DNA of 64,000 bases from Oscheius onirici (Eukaryota > Nematoda > Chromadorea > Rhabditida > Rhabditidae), in the NCBI GenBank assembly GCA_932521025.1, contig OW051472.1, positions 7,626,001-7,690,000 on the forward strand, read 5' to 3'. The translations under genes were made by a program, and so were the position numbers. Position 1 is the first letter of the stretch; the number at the start of each line of letters is the position of its first letter. The notes under the pieces are model-generated. The model saw only the letters and a list, made by a program, of their open reading frames with translations. It had not been told where the DNA came from and made no database searches. Shown piece by piece: positions 26,301 through 41,300 of this stretch.

Positions 26301-29300
26301 TTCTACAACTAGCACAACTCCAAGCACAACCTCGACCTCGACGAGCACGACTTCGACGAGCACGACTAGCACAACTCCTACAACAACGTCGACTTCTACA
26401 ACTAGCACAACTCCAAGCACAACCTCGACCTCGACGAGCTCGACTTCGACGAGCACGACTAGCACAACTCCTACAACAACGTCGACTTCTACAACTAGCA
26501 CAACTCCAAGCACAACCTCGACCTCGACGAGCACGACTTCGACGAGCACGACTAGTACAACTCCAACAACAACGTCGACTTCTACAACTAGCATAACTCC
26601 AAGCACAACTTCGACCTCGACGAGCACGACTTCGACGAGCACGACTAGCACAACTCCTACAACAACGTCGACTTCTACAACTAGCACAACTCCAAGCACA
26701 ACCTCGACCTCGACGAGCTCGACTAGCACAACTCCTACAACAACGTCGACTTCTACAACTAGCACAACTCCAAGCACAACCTCGACCTCGACGAGCACGA
26801 CTTCAACGAGCACGACTAGTACAACTCCAACAACAACGTCGACTTCTACAACTAGCACAACTCCAAGCACAACCTCGACGAGCACGACTAGCACAACTCC
26901 TACAACAACGTCGACTTCTACAACTAGCACCACTCCAAGCACAACTTCGACCTCGACGAGCACGACTTCGACGTCCACGACTAGTACAACTCCAACAACA
27001 ACGTCGACTTCTACAACTAGCACAACTCCAAGCACAACCTCGACGAGCACGACTAGCACAACTCCTACAACAACGTCGACTTCTACAACTAGCACAACTC
27101 CAAGCACAACCTCGACCTCGACGAGCTCGACTTCGACGAGCACGACTAGTACAACTCCAACAACAACGTCGACTTCTACAACTAGCACAACTCTAAGCAC
27201 AACTTCGACCTCGACGAGCACGACTTCGACGTCCACGACTAGTACAACTCCTACAACAACGTCGACTTCTACAACTAGCACAACTCCAAGCACAACTTCG
27301 ACCTCGACGAGCACGACTTCGACGAGCACGACTAGCACAACTCCTACAACAACGTCGACTTCTACAACTAGCACAACTCCAAGCACAACCTCGACCTCGA
27401 CGAGCTCGACTTCGACGAGCACGACTAGTACAACTCCAACAACAACGTCGACTTCTACAACTAGCACAACTCTAAGCACAACTTCGACCTCGACGAGCAC
27501 GACTTCGACGTCCACGACTAGTACAACTCCTACAACAACGTCGACTTCTACAACTAGCACAACTCCAAGCACAACCTCGACCTCGACGAGCACGACTTCG
27601 ACGTCCACGACTAGTACAACTCCAACAACAACGTCGACTTCTACAACTAGCACAACTCCAAGCACAACCTCGACCTCGACGAGCTCGACTTCGACGAGCA
27701 CGACTAGTACAACTCCAACAACAACGTCGACTACTACAACTAGCACAACTCCAAGCACAACCTCGACCTCGACGAGCACGACTTCGACGAGCACGACTAG
27801 CACAACTCCTACAACAACGTCGACTTCTACAACTAGCACAACTCCAAGCACAACCTCGACGAGCACGACTAGCACAACTCCTACAACAACGTCGACTTCT
27901 ACAACTAGCACAACTCCAAGCACAACCTCGACGAGCACGACTAGCACAACTCCTACAACAACGTCGACTTCTACAACTAGCACAACTCCAAGCACAACCT
28001 CGACCTCGACGAGCACGACTTCGACGTCCACGACTAGTACAACTCCAACAACAACGTCGACTACTACAACTAGCACAACTCCAAGCACAACCTCGATCTC
28101 GACGAGCACGACTAGTACAACTCCAACAACAACGTCGACTTCTACAACTAGCACAACTCCAAGCACAACCTCGACCTCGACGAGCACGACTTCGACGAGC
28201 ACGACTAGTACAACTCCTACAACAACGTCGACTTCTACAACTAGCACCACTCCAAGCACAAATTCGACCTCGACGAGCACGACTTCGACGTCCACGACTA
28301 GTACAACTCCAACAACAACGTCGACTACTACAACTAGCACAACTCCAAGCACAACCTCGACCTCGACGAGCACGACTTCGACGAGCACGACTAGTACAAC
28401 TCCTACAACAACGTCGACTTCTACAACTAGCACCACTCCAAGCACAAATTCGACCTCGACGAGCACGACTTCGACGTCCACGACTAGTACAACTCCTACA
28501 ACAACGTCGACTTCTACAACTAGCACAACTCCAAGCACAACCTCGACCTCGACGAGCACGACTTCGACGTCCACGACTAGTACAACTCCAACAACAACGT
28601 CGACTTCTACAACTAGCACAACTCCAAGCACAACCTCGACGAGCACGACTAGCACAACTCCTACAACAACGTCGACTTCTACAACTAGCACAACTCCAAG
28701 CACAACCTCGACCTCGACGAGCACGACTTCGACGAGCACGACTAGTACAACTCCAACAACAACGTCGACTTCTACAACTAGCACCACTCCAAGCACAACT
28801 TCGACCTCGACGAGCACGACTTCGACGTCCACGACTAGCACAACTCCTACAACAACGTCGACTTCTACAACTAGCACAACTCCAAGCACAACTTCGACCT
28901 CGACGAGCACGACTTCGACGAGCACGACTAGTACAACTCCAACAACAACGTCGACTTCTACAACTAGCACAATTCCAAGCACAACTTCGACGAGCACGAC
29001 TAGTACAACTCCTACAACAACGTCGACTTCTACAACTAGCACCACTCCAAGCACAACTTCGACCTCGACGAGCACGACTTCGACGAGCACGACTAGTACA
29101 ACTCCAACAACAACGTCGACTTCTACAACTAGCACCACTCCAAGCACAACTTCGACCTCGACGAGCACGACTTCGACGAGCACGACTAGTACAACTCCAA
29201 CAACAACGTCGACTTCTACAACTAGCACAACTCCAAGCACAACCTCGACCTCGACGAGCACGACTAGCACAACTCCTACAACAACGTCGACTTCTACAAC

Positions 29301-32300
29301 TAGCACAACTCCAAGCACAACCTCGACCTCGACGAGCACGACTTCAACGAGCACGACTAGTACAACTCCAACAACAACGTCGACTTCTACAACTAGCACA
29401 ACTTCGACCTCGACGAGCACGACTTCGACGTCCACGACTAGTACAACTCCTACAACAACGTCGACTTCTACAACTAGCACAACTCCAAGCACAACCTCGA
29501 CCTCGACGAGCACGACTTCGACGAGCACGACTAGTACAACTCTTACAACAACGTCGACTTCTACAACTAGCACCACTCCAAGCACAACTTCGACCTCGAC
29601 GAGCACGACTTCGACGAGCACGACTAGTACAACTCCAACAACAACGTCGACTTCTACAACTAGCACAACTCCAAGCACAACCTCGACCTCGACGAGCACG
29701 ACTAGCACAACTCCTACAACAACGTCGACTTCTACAACTAGCACAACTCCAAGCACAACTTCGACCTCGACGAGCACGACTTCGACGTCCACGACTAGTA
29801 CAACTCCTACAACAACGTCGACTTCTACAACTAGCACCACTCCAAGCACAACTTCGACCTCGACGAGCACGACTTCGACGAGCACGACTAGTACAACTCC
29901 AACAACAACGTCGACTTCTACAACTAGCACAACTCCAAGCACAACCTCGACCTCGACGAGCACGACTAGCACAACTCCTACAACAACGTCGACTTCTACA
30001 ACTAGCACAACTCCAAGCACAACCTCGACCTCGACGAGCACGACTTCAACGAGCACGACTAGTACAACTCCAACAACAACGTCGACTTCTACAACTAGCA
30101 CAACTCCAAGCACAACTTCGACCTCGACGAGCACGACTTCGACGTCCACGACTAGTACAACTCCTACAACAACGTCGACTTCTACAACTAGCACAACTCC
30201 AAGCACAACCTCGACCTCGACGAGCACGACTTCGACGAGCACGACTAGTACAACTCTTACAACAACGTCGACTTCTACAACTAGCACCACTCCAAGCACA
30301 ACTTCGACCTCGACGAGCACGACTTCGACGAGCACGACTAGTACAACTCCAACAACAACGTCGACTTCTACAACTAGCACAACTCCAAGCACAACCTCGA
30401 CCTCGACGAGCACGACTAGCACAACTCCTACAACAACGTCGACTTCTACAACTAGCACAACTCCAAGCACAACCTCGACCTCGACGAGCACGACTTCAAC
30501 GAGCACGACTAGTACAACTCCAACAACAACGTCGACTTCTACAACTAGCACAACTCCAAGCACAACCTCGACGAGCACGACTAGCACAACTCCTACAACA
30601 ACGTCGACTTCTACAACTAGCACCACTCCAAGCACAACTTCGACCTCGACGAGCACGACTTCGACGAGCACGACTAGTACAACTCCAACAACAACGTCGA
30701 CTTCTACAACTAGCACAACTCCAAGCACAACCTCGACGAGCACGACTAGCACAACTCCTACAACAACGTCGACTTCTACAACTAGCACCACTCCAAGCAC
30801 AACTTCGACCTCGACGAGCACGACTTCGACGAGCACGACTAGTACAACTCCAACAACAACGTCGACTTCTACAACTAGCACAACCTCGACCTCGACGAGC
30901 ACGACTAGCACAACTCCTACAACAACGTCGACTTCTACAACTAGCACAACTCCAAGCACAACTTCGACCTCGACGAGCACGACTTCGACGTCCACGACTA
31001 GTACAACTCCTACAACAACGTCGACTTCTACAACTAGCACAACTCCAAGCACAACTTCGACCTCGACGAGCACGACTTCGACGTCCACGACTAGTACAAC
31101 TCCAACAACAACGTCGACTTCTACAACTAGCACAACTCCAAGCACAACCTCGACCTCGACGAGCACGACTTCAACGAGCACGACTAGTACAACTCCAACA
31201 ACAACGTCGACTTCTACAACTAGCACCACTCCAAGCACAACTTCGACCTCGACGAGCACGACTTCGACGAGCACGACTAGTACAACTCCAACAACAACGT
31301 CGACTTCTACAACTAGCACCACTCCAAGCACAACTTCGACCTCGACGAGCACGACTAGTACAACTCCAACAACAACGTCGACTTCTACAACTAGCACCAC
31401 TCCAAGCACAACTTCGACCTCGACGAGCACGACTTCGACGTCCACGACTAGTACAACTCCAACAACAACGTCGACTTCTACAACTAGCACAACTCCAAGC
31501 ACAACCTCGACCTCGACGAGCACGACTAGCACAACTCCTACAACAACGTCGACTTCTACAACTAGCACAACTCCAAGCACAACCTCGACCTCGACGAGCA
31601 CGACTTCAACGAGCACGACTAGTACAACTCCAACAACAACGTCGACTTCTACAACTAGCACAACTCCAAGCACAACCTCGACGAGCACGACTAGCACAAC
31701 TCCTACAACAACGTCGACTTCTACAACTAGCACCACTCCAAGCACAACTTCGACCTCGACGAGCACGACTTCGACGAGCACGACTAGTACAACTCCAACA
31801 ACAACGTCGACTTCTACAACTAGCACAACTCCAAGCACAACCTCGACGAGCACGACTAGCACAACTCCTACAACAACGTCGACTTCTACAACTAGCACCA
31901 CTCCAAGCACAACTTCGACCTCGACGAGCACGACTTCGACGAGCACGACTAGTACAACTCCAACAACAACGTCGACTTCTACAACTAGCACAACCTCGAC
32001 CTCGACGAGCACGACTAGCACAACTCCTACAACAACGTCGACTTCTACAACTAGCACAACTCCAAGCACAACTTCGACCTCGACGAGCACGACTTCGACG
32101 TCCACGACTAGTACAACTCCTACAACAACGTCGACTTCTACAACTAGCACAACTCCAAGCACAACTTCGACCTCGACGAGCACGACTTCGACGTCCACGA
32201 CTAGTACAACTCCAACAACAACGTCGACTTCTACAACTAGCACAACTCCAAGCACAACCTCGACCTCGACGAGCACGACTTCAACGAGCACGACTAGTAC

Positions 32301-35300
32301 AACTCCAACAACAACGTCGACTTCTACAACTAGCACCACTCCAAGCACAACTTCGACCTCGACGAGCACGACTTCGACGAGCACGACTAGTACAACTCCA
32401 ACAACAACGTCGACTTCTACAACTAGCACCACTCCAAGCACAACTTCGACCTCGACGAGCACGACTTCGACGAGCACGACTAGTACAACTCCAACAACAA
32501 CGTCGACTTCTACAACTAGCACAACCTCGACCTCGACGAGCACGACTAGCACAACTCCTACAACAACGTCGACTTCTACAACTAGCACAACTCCAAGCAC
32601 AACTTCGACCTCGACGAGCACGACTTCGACGTCCACGACTAGTACAACTCCTACAACAACGTCGACTTCTACAACTAGCACAACTCCAAGCACAACTTCG
32701 ACCTCGACGAGCACGACTTCGACGTCCACGACTAGTACAACTCCAACAACAACGTCGACTTCTACAACTAGCACCACTCCAAGCACAACTTCGACCTCGA
32801 CGAGCACGACTTCGACGTCCACGACTAGTACAACTCCAACAACAACGTCGACTTCTACAACTAGCACAACTCCAAGCACAACCTCGACCTCGACGAGCAC
32901 GACTTCAACGAGCACGACTAGTACAACTCCAACAACAACGTCGACTTCTACAACTAGCACCACTCCAAGCACAACTTCGACCTCGACGAGCACGACTTCG
33001 ACGAGCACGACTAGTACAACTCCAACAACAACGTCGACTTCTACAACTAGCACAACTCCAAGCACAACCTCGACCTCGACGAGCACGACTTCAACGAGCA
33101 CGACTAGTACAACTCCAACAACAACGTCGACTTCTACAACTAGCACAACTCCAAGCACAACCTCGACCTCGACGAGCACGACTTCAACGAGCACGACTAG
33201 TACAACTCCAACAACAACGTCGACTTCTACAACTAGCACAACTCCAAGCACAACTTCGACCTCGACGAGCACGACTTCGACGAGCACGACTAGTACAACT
33301 CCAACAACAACGTCGACTTCTACAACTAGCACCACTCCAAGCACAACTTCGACCTCGACGAGCACGACTTCGACGAGCACGATTAGTACAACTCCAACAA
33401 CAACGTCGACTTCTACAACTAGCACCACTCCAAGCACAACTTCGACCTCGACGAGCACGACTAGTACAACTCCAACAACAACGTCGACTTCTACAACTAG
33501 CACCACTCCAAGCACAACTTCGACCTCGACGAGCACGACTTCGACGTCCACGACTAGTACAACTCCAACAACAACGTCGACTTCTACAACTAGCACAACT
33601 CCAAGCACAACCTCGACCTCGACGAGCACGACTAGCACAACTCCTACAACAACGTCGACTTCTACAACTAGCACAACTCCAAGCACAACCTCGACCTCGA
33701 CGAGCACGACTTCAACGAGCACGACTAGTACAACTCCAACAACAACGTCGACTTCTACAACTAGCACAACTCCAAGCACAACCTCGACGAGCACGACTAG
33801 CACAACTCCTACAACAACGTCGACTTCTACAACTAGCACCACTCCAAGCACAACTTCGACCTCGACGAGCACGACTTCGACGAGCACGACTAGTACAACT
33901 CCAACAACAACGTCGACTTCTACAACTAGCACAACTCCAAGCACAACCTCGACGAGCACGACTAGCACAACTCCTACAACAACGTCGACTTCTACAACTA
34001 GCACCACTCCAAGCACAACTTCGACCTCGACGAGCACGACTTCGACGAGCACGACTAGTACAACTCCAACAACAACGTCGACTTCTACAACTAGCACAAC
34101 CTCGACCTCGACGAGCACGACTAGCACAACTCCTACAACAACGTCGACTTCTACAACTAGCACAACTCCAAGCACAACTTCGACCTCGACGAGCACGACT
34201 TCGACGTCCACGACTAGTACAACTCCTACAACAACGTCGACTTCTACAACTAGCACAACTCCAAGCACAACTTCGACCTCGACGAGCACGACTTCGACGT
34301 CCACGACTAGTACAACTCCAACAACAACGTCGACTTCTACAACTAGCACAACTCCAAGCACAACCTCGACCTCGACGAGCACGACTTCAACGAGCACGAC
34401 TAGTACAACTCCAACAACAACGTCGACTTCTACAACTAGCACCACTCCAAGCACAACTTCGACCTCGACGAGCACGACTTCGACGAGCACGACTAGTACA
34501 ACTCCAACAACAACGTCGACTTCTACAACTAGCACCACTCCAAGCACAACTTCGACCTCGACGAGCACGACTTCGACGAGCACGACTAGTACAACTCCAA
34601 CAACAACGTCGACTTCTACAACTAGCACAACCTCGACCTCGACGAGCACGACTAGCACAACTCCTACAACAACGTCGACTTCTACAACTAGCACAACTCC
34701 AAGCACAACTTCGACCTCGACGAGCACGACTTCGACGTCCACGACTAGTACAACTCCTACAACAACGTCGACTTCTACAACTAGCACAACTCCAAGCACA
34801 ACTTCGACCTCGACGAGCACGACTTCGACGTCCACGACTAGTACAACTCCAACAACAACGTCGACTTCTACAACTAGCACCACTCCAAGCACAACTTCGA
34901 CCTCGACGAGCACGACTTCGACGTCCACGACTAGTACAACTCCAACAACAACGTCGACTTCTACAACTAGCACAACTCCAAGCACAACCTCGACCTCGAC
35001 GAGCACGACTTCAACGAGCACGACTAGTACAACTCCAACAACAACGTCGACTTCTACAACTAGCACCACTCCAAGCACAACTTCGACCTCGACGAGCACG
35101 ACTTCGACGAGCACGACTAGTACAACTCCAACAACAACGTCGACTTCTACAACTAGCACAACTCCAAGCACAACCTCGACCTCGACGAGCACGACTTCAA
35201 CGAGCACGACTAGTACAACTCCAACAACAACGTCGACTTCTACAACTAGCACCACTCCAAGCACAACTTCGACCTCGACGAGCACGACTTCGACGAGCAC

Positions 35301-38300
35301 GACTAGTACAACTCCAACAACAACGTCGACTTCTACAACTAGCACAACTCCAAGCACAACCTCGACCTCGACGAGCACGACTTCAACGAGCACGACTAGT
35401 ACAACTCCAACAACAACGTCGACTTCTACAACTAGCACAACTCCAAGCACAACTTCGACCTCGACGAGCACGACTTCGACGAGCACGACTAGTACAACTC
35501 CAACAACAACGTCGACTTCTACAACTAGCACCACTCCAAGCACAACTTCGACCTCGACGAGCACGACTTCGACGAGCACGATTAGTACAACTCCAACAAC
35601 AACGTCGACTTCTACAACTAGCACAACTCCAAGCACAACTTCGACCTCGACGAGCACGACTTCGACGAGCACGACTAGTACAACTCCAACAACAACGTCG
35701 ACTTCTACAACTAGCACAACTCCAAGCACAACCTCGACCTCGACGAGCACGACTTCAACGAGCACAACTAGTACAACTCCAACAACAACGTCGACTTCTA
35801 CAACTAGCACAACTCCAAGCACAACCTCGACCTCGACGAGCACGACTTCGACGTCCACGACTAGTACAACTCCTACAACAACGTCGACTTCTACAACTAG
35901 CACAACTCCAAGCACAACCTCGACCTCGACGAGCACGACTTCGACGTCCACGACTAGTACAACTCCTACAACAACGTCGACTTCTACAACTAGCACAACT
36001 CCAAGCACAACCTCGACCTCGACGAGCACGACTTCGACGACCACGACTAGTACAACTCCAACAACAACGTCGACTTCTACAACTAGCACAACTCCAAGCA
36101 CAACTTCGACCTCGACGAGCACGACTTCGACGAGCACGACTAGCACAACTCCTACAACAACGTCGACTTCTACAACTAGCACAACTCCAAGCACAACCTC
36201 GACCTCGACGAGCTCGACTTCGACGAGCACGACTAGTACAACTCCAACAACAACGTCGACTACTACAACTAGCACAACTCCAAGCACAACCTCGACCTCG
36301 ACGAGCACGACTTCGACGAGCACGACTAGCACAACTCCTACAACAACGTCGACTTCTACAACTAGCACAACTCCAAGCACAACCTCGACGAGCACGACTA
36401 GCACAACTCCTACAACAACGTCGACTTCTACAACTAGCACAACTCCAAGCACAACCTCGACGAGCACGACTAGCACAACTCCTACAACAACGTCGACTTC
36501 TACAACTAGCACAACTCCAAGCACAACCTCGACCTCGACGAGCACGACTTCGACGTCCACGACTAGTACAACTCCAACAACAACGTCGACTACTACAACT
36601 AGCACAACTCCAAGCACAACCTCGATCTCGACGAGCACGACTAGTACAACTCCAACAACAACGTCGACTTCTACAACTAGCACAACTCCAAGCACAACCT
36701 CGACCTCGACGAGCACGACTTCGACGTCCACGACTAGTACAACTCCAACAACAACGTCGACTACTACAACTAGCACAACTCCAAGCACAACCTCGACCTC
36801 GACGAGCACGACTTCGACGAGCACGACTAGCACAACTCCTACAACAATGTCGACTTCTACAACTAGCACAACTCCAAGCACAACCTCGACGAGCACGACT
36901 TCGACGTCCACGACTAGTACAACTCCAACAACAACGTCGACTTCTACAACTAGCACAACTCCAAGCACAACCTCGATTTCGACGAGCACGACTAGTACAA
37001 CTCCAACAACAACGTCGACTTCTACAACTAGCACAACTCCAAGCACAACCTCGACCTCGACGAGCACGACTTCGACGACCACGACTAGTACAACTCCAAC
37101 AACAACGTCGACTTCTACAACTAGCACAACTCCAAGCACAACTTCGACCTCGACGAGCACGACTTCGACGAGCACGACTAGCACAACTCCTACAACAACG
37201 TCGACTTCTACAACTAGCACAACTCCAAGCACAACCTCGACCTCGACGAGCTCGACTTCGACGAGCACGACTAGTACAACTCCAACAACAACGTCGACTA
37301 CTACAACTAGCACAACTCCAAGCACAACCTCGACCTCGACGAGCACGACTTCGACGAGCACGACTAGCACAACTCCTACAACAACGTCGACTTCTACAAC
37401 TAGCACAACTCCAAGCACAACCTCGACGAGCACGACTAGCACATCTCCTACAACAACGTCGACTTCTACAACTAGCACAACTCCAAGCACAACCTCGACG
37501 AGCACGACTAGCACAACTCCTACAACAACGTCGACTTCTACAACTAGCACAACTCCAAGCACAACCTCGACCTCGACGAGCACGACTTCGACGTCCACGA
37601 CTAGTACAACTCCAACAACAACGTCGACTACTACAACTAGCACAACTCCAAGCACAACCTCGATCTCGACGAGCACGACTAGTACAACTCCAACAACAAC
37701 GTCGACTTCTACAACTAGCACAACTCCAAGCACAACCTCGACCTCGACGAGCACGACTTCGACGTCCACGACTAGTACAACTCCAACAACAACGTCGACT
37801 ACTACAACTAGCACAACTCCAAGCACAACCTCGACCTCGACGAGCACGACTTCGACGAGCACGACTAGCACAACTCCTACAACAATGTCGACTTCTACAA
37901 CTAGCACAACTCCAAGCACAACCTCGACGAGCACGACTTCGACGTCCACGACTAGTACAACTCCAACAACAACGTCGACTTCTACAACTAGCACAACTCC
38001 AAGCACAACCTCGATTTCGACGAGCACGACTAGTACAACTCCAACAACAACGTCGACTTCTACAACTAGCACATCTCCAAGCACAACCTCGACCTCGACG
38101 AGCACGACTTCGACGAGCACGACTAGCACAACTCCTACAACAACGTCGACTTCTACAACTAGCACAACTCCAAGCACAACCTCGACCTCGACGAGCACGA
38201 CTTCGACGTCCACGACTAGTACAACTCCTACAACAACGTCGACTTCTACAACTAGCACAACTCCAAGCACAACCTCGACCTCGACGAGCACGACTTCGAC

Positions 38301-41300
38301 GAGCACGACTAGTATAACTCCTACAACAACGTCGACTTCTACAACTAGCACCACTCCAAGCACAACTTCGACCTCGACGAGCACGACTTCGACGAGCACG
38401 ACTAGTACAACTCCAACAACAACGTCGACTTCTACAACTAGCACAACTCCAAGCACAACTTCGACGTCAAAAAGAACTACAACGGTGTTGAAGACTACTA
38501 CAACATCCCGTAGGGTATTCGTTTTTTAATTAATATTTTCATTGCAGTACCGACTACCTGTTGTCCTACAGGAGGTATTTGGTCGGAGTGGACCACTACT
38601 GGAACTTGCGGCGATACATGTGGATCTTGTGCTCAACTGTTGTACACTCGAGAGTGTTTAACAGATAGTTCAACCTGTCCCTGCACGTATAATTTTTTGT
38701 CGTACAAATACCAATTGTCTTTTCAGAGGCAGTTCTTCAATTCTACGAAACTGTGCTACCAGTGTCTGTTATTATCCAAGGTTGTTTCATCCCACATTTC
38801 ACTTGACATTAGATTTGCAGGCTTTCTTGCTGTGCTCCTTACAAATCTGCGGTCGTTAACGGAACATTCCAATGTGGACCTCAAGTTGGTTTATTTCGTT
38901 TTTTGCAAAAAAAGGATTAATTCAGCCTGTTGAACCAGCAGGTCCTGTTCTTTCTAACTATTGCTGCCAACAAAGCGGTTTCTGGGCCCCATGGGGTGCA
39001 TGGAGCGATTGTGCCGGTGGTTCTTGTGGAACGGTAATTATTCTCTGAGAGACGTTAATTTTTGTTTACCTTTTAAGTGCGGTATCTCAACAAGGAGCAG
39101 AACGTGTTATTCTTCCAAGTGGGGATGCGCCTGTGAAGGAAATTCGACGGAGTCTATGACCTGCCGTACCGTTGGAACATGGTCTGAATGGACGGTACAA
39201 ATGTTTGCCTTTCAGCAGCCCAGTTATTTTAGATCGAAACAGCCTGTCCCGCAACTCCATGCGGATCCTGCAACATGCAAAAACTTAATAGAACATGCAG
39301 TTCAACAACCTGTCCCTGCTTGTATGCTATTTTTTTTGTTTTCAATAACTTGGAAACTTTAGCGGAGATTCTGTGCTCTACAAAAATTGCAATCCCGCAC
39401 CTTGTACAACCAACGGAACTGTGGTTAACAACGCCACGTGTTGTAGTCCCTACACCCTTCAGGACCCTAATGGAAACAACATGACTACATGTGGTCCAGT
39501 GGTAAATTACTCCAATAGTTTTTCTTAAAAGTTTTTTAGGCTGCACCAACTCCTGCGCCTTCTCCCATGCCTTGCGGAGGCAATGCATCTTGCTGTGTAA
39601 TCGGCGGAGTTTGGTCTGAATGGTCTGCCGGTGGTTTGTAATTTATCTTAAAACAAATACGAAACTATATCAGGAACTTGTTCTGACACGTGCGGAAACT
39701 GTGGAACCACAACAAAAACTCGCTTCTGTACCAGTATGGACTATGGATGTCCGTGTTCGGGACCAACAACGAAACAATCAGAGTGTGGAAATTCTGTCTG
39801 CTTGTACCCGAGAAACTCATGCTGTGGAACGAGACAGAAAATTATTGACCAAGCTGCCAACACGTTTGTCTGTTCCAACTCCGATGATACTTCACCACCG
39901 CCTTCGAATCTCTGCTGGACATGTTGCCCAGCCAGTGGAGGATATTGGTCTGAATGGTCCAGTGGAACCGGTTAGTCTGCATTTTTCAGTCGAGTTAAAA
40001 AAATCTTATAGGATGTTCCGACACCTGTGGTTCCTGCGGAAACACAACACAGACCCGTCAATGTTTGACCACTGCTCAGAACTGTAGCTGCATGTATGTT
40101 TTTGTCTAATCCCATTTTTATACAAAATTCAGTGGCGCAAGCACAAGAACTATCAACTGCAACATTGGTGTCTGCTACTATCCAAGACTGTCTTGCTGCA
40201 ATCCATATGCTGCCACGGTCGATAACGACACCTTCATCTGTGGGCCTCAGCCAAACTACACGACACCTTACGCTCCATACGATGAAAACTGTACTCTGCC
40301 TCCTGTTACGTGCTGCCAGCCGGGCGGAAGTTGGTCCGAATGGACCGCTGATAGACAGTGTACCGACTATTGCGGAGCCTGTGGAAATGTCACCTATACC
40401 CGAACATGTCTGTCAGCGAGCACTGGATGCCCTTGCACGTAAGTTATATTTGCTATGTACTTATACATTTTTGTTATAGAGGATCAGCAAACTATTCTAC
40501 GCAATGTAACACCGGCGTCTGCTATTATCCTCGCCTTTCGTGCTGTCCAGGTTATTCGGCCATGGTCATCAATGGAACCACACAATGCGGTGTTACGGTA
40601 AATATTCGTTTCTCGTTGAAGAAACTTGCATTTTCAGCCCGCTGCTCCAACAGATGTAGCAGTTTCGCCAGAACCCGGATGTCCAAACTGCTGTCCAACT
40701 TACGGAATTTGGAGTGAATGGGTCACCACTACGGCTTGTAACGACACATGTGGAGCCTGTGGCGCGTCAGTGATTCAGAGAACATGTCTCTCCGACAGCT
40801 ATGGCTGCCCATGCACGTGAGTTTAAAGCTGAAAACAACAAATTTTAATTAATTGCAGAGGTGCAACGACGTTCAATCAAGTTTGCGCCACCAGTGTCTG
40901 TTTCTACCCAAGAGCTTCTTGTTGTGCCGTAAGTTGCCTAGAAAATCTAAAAAACATAAATTGAGTTTTTAGCCATACACAAAGAAGATTAGTGGATCTT
41001 CATTCATCTGCGGTACCGTTGCAGTTCCTCCTAACCAAATAGCCCAAACCACCTGCTGCCCTCCGAGTAAGACAAACATAATCAAATCTTAACAAACAAA
41101 TAATATTCAGGTGGACTCGGATTGTGGTCTCCTTGGAGCTCATGGGCAACTTGTTCGGCAACATGTGGACTTTGCGGCACTCAGTCAAGGACACGAGTCT
41201 GTAGCAGTGCGAAGGTTGGCTGCCCCTGCGTGTAAGTTTTTTCTTCTTAAAATTGACTAATGAACATTCAGTGGAAATGCTACTCAAACGCAGTCCTGCG

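Noticed and set aside
8448-38456. A 10,002-codon open frame on the minus strand of the array (Val/Leu/Glu-rich)
   Set aside because: It is the reverse complement of the Thr/Ser coding repeat, whose codons cannot give stops in that frame. Other frames of the consensus unit are also stop-free. The plus-strand frame has a signal peptide, matched splice phases and Cys domains at both ends; the minus frame has none.
8438-38509. CRISPR array or centromeric satellite
   Set aside because: There are no unique spacers between repeats, the unit is coding in phase with flanking exons, and the host is a eukaryote.
36847-38529. A separate 560-aa Thr/Ser protein starting at an ATG in the array
   Set aside because: The ATG is a single-base variant (ACG to ATG) in one repeat unit and is duplicated 1,038 bp away. 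The frame is open far upstream, so it is part of the giant exon. The 3' end to 38529 includes intron sequence.
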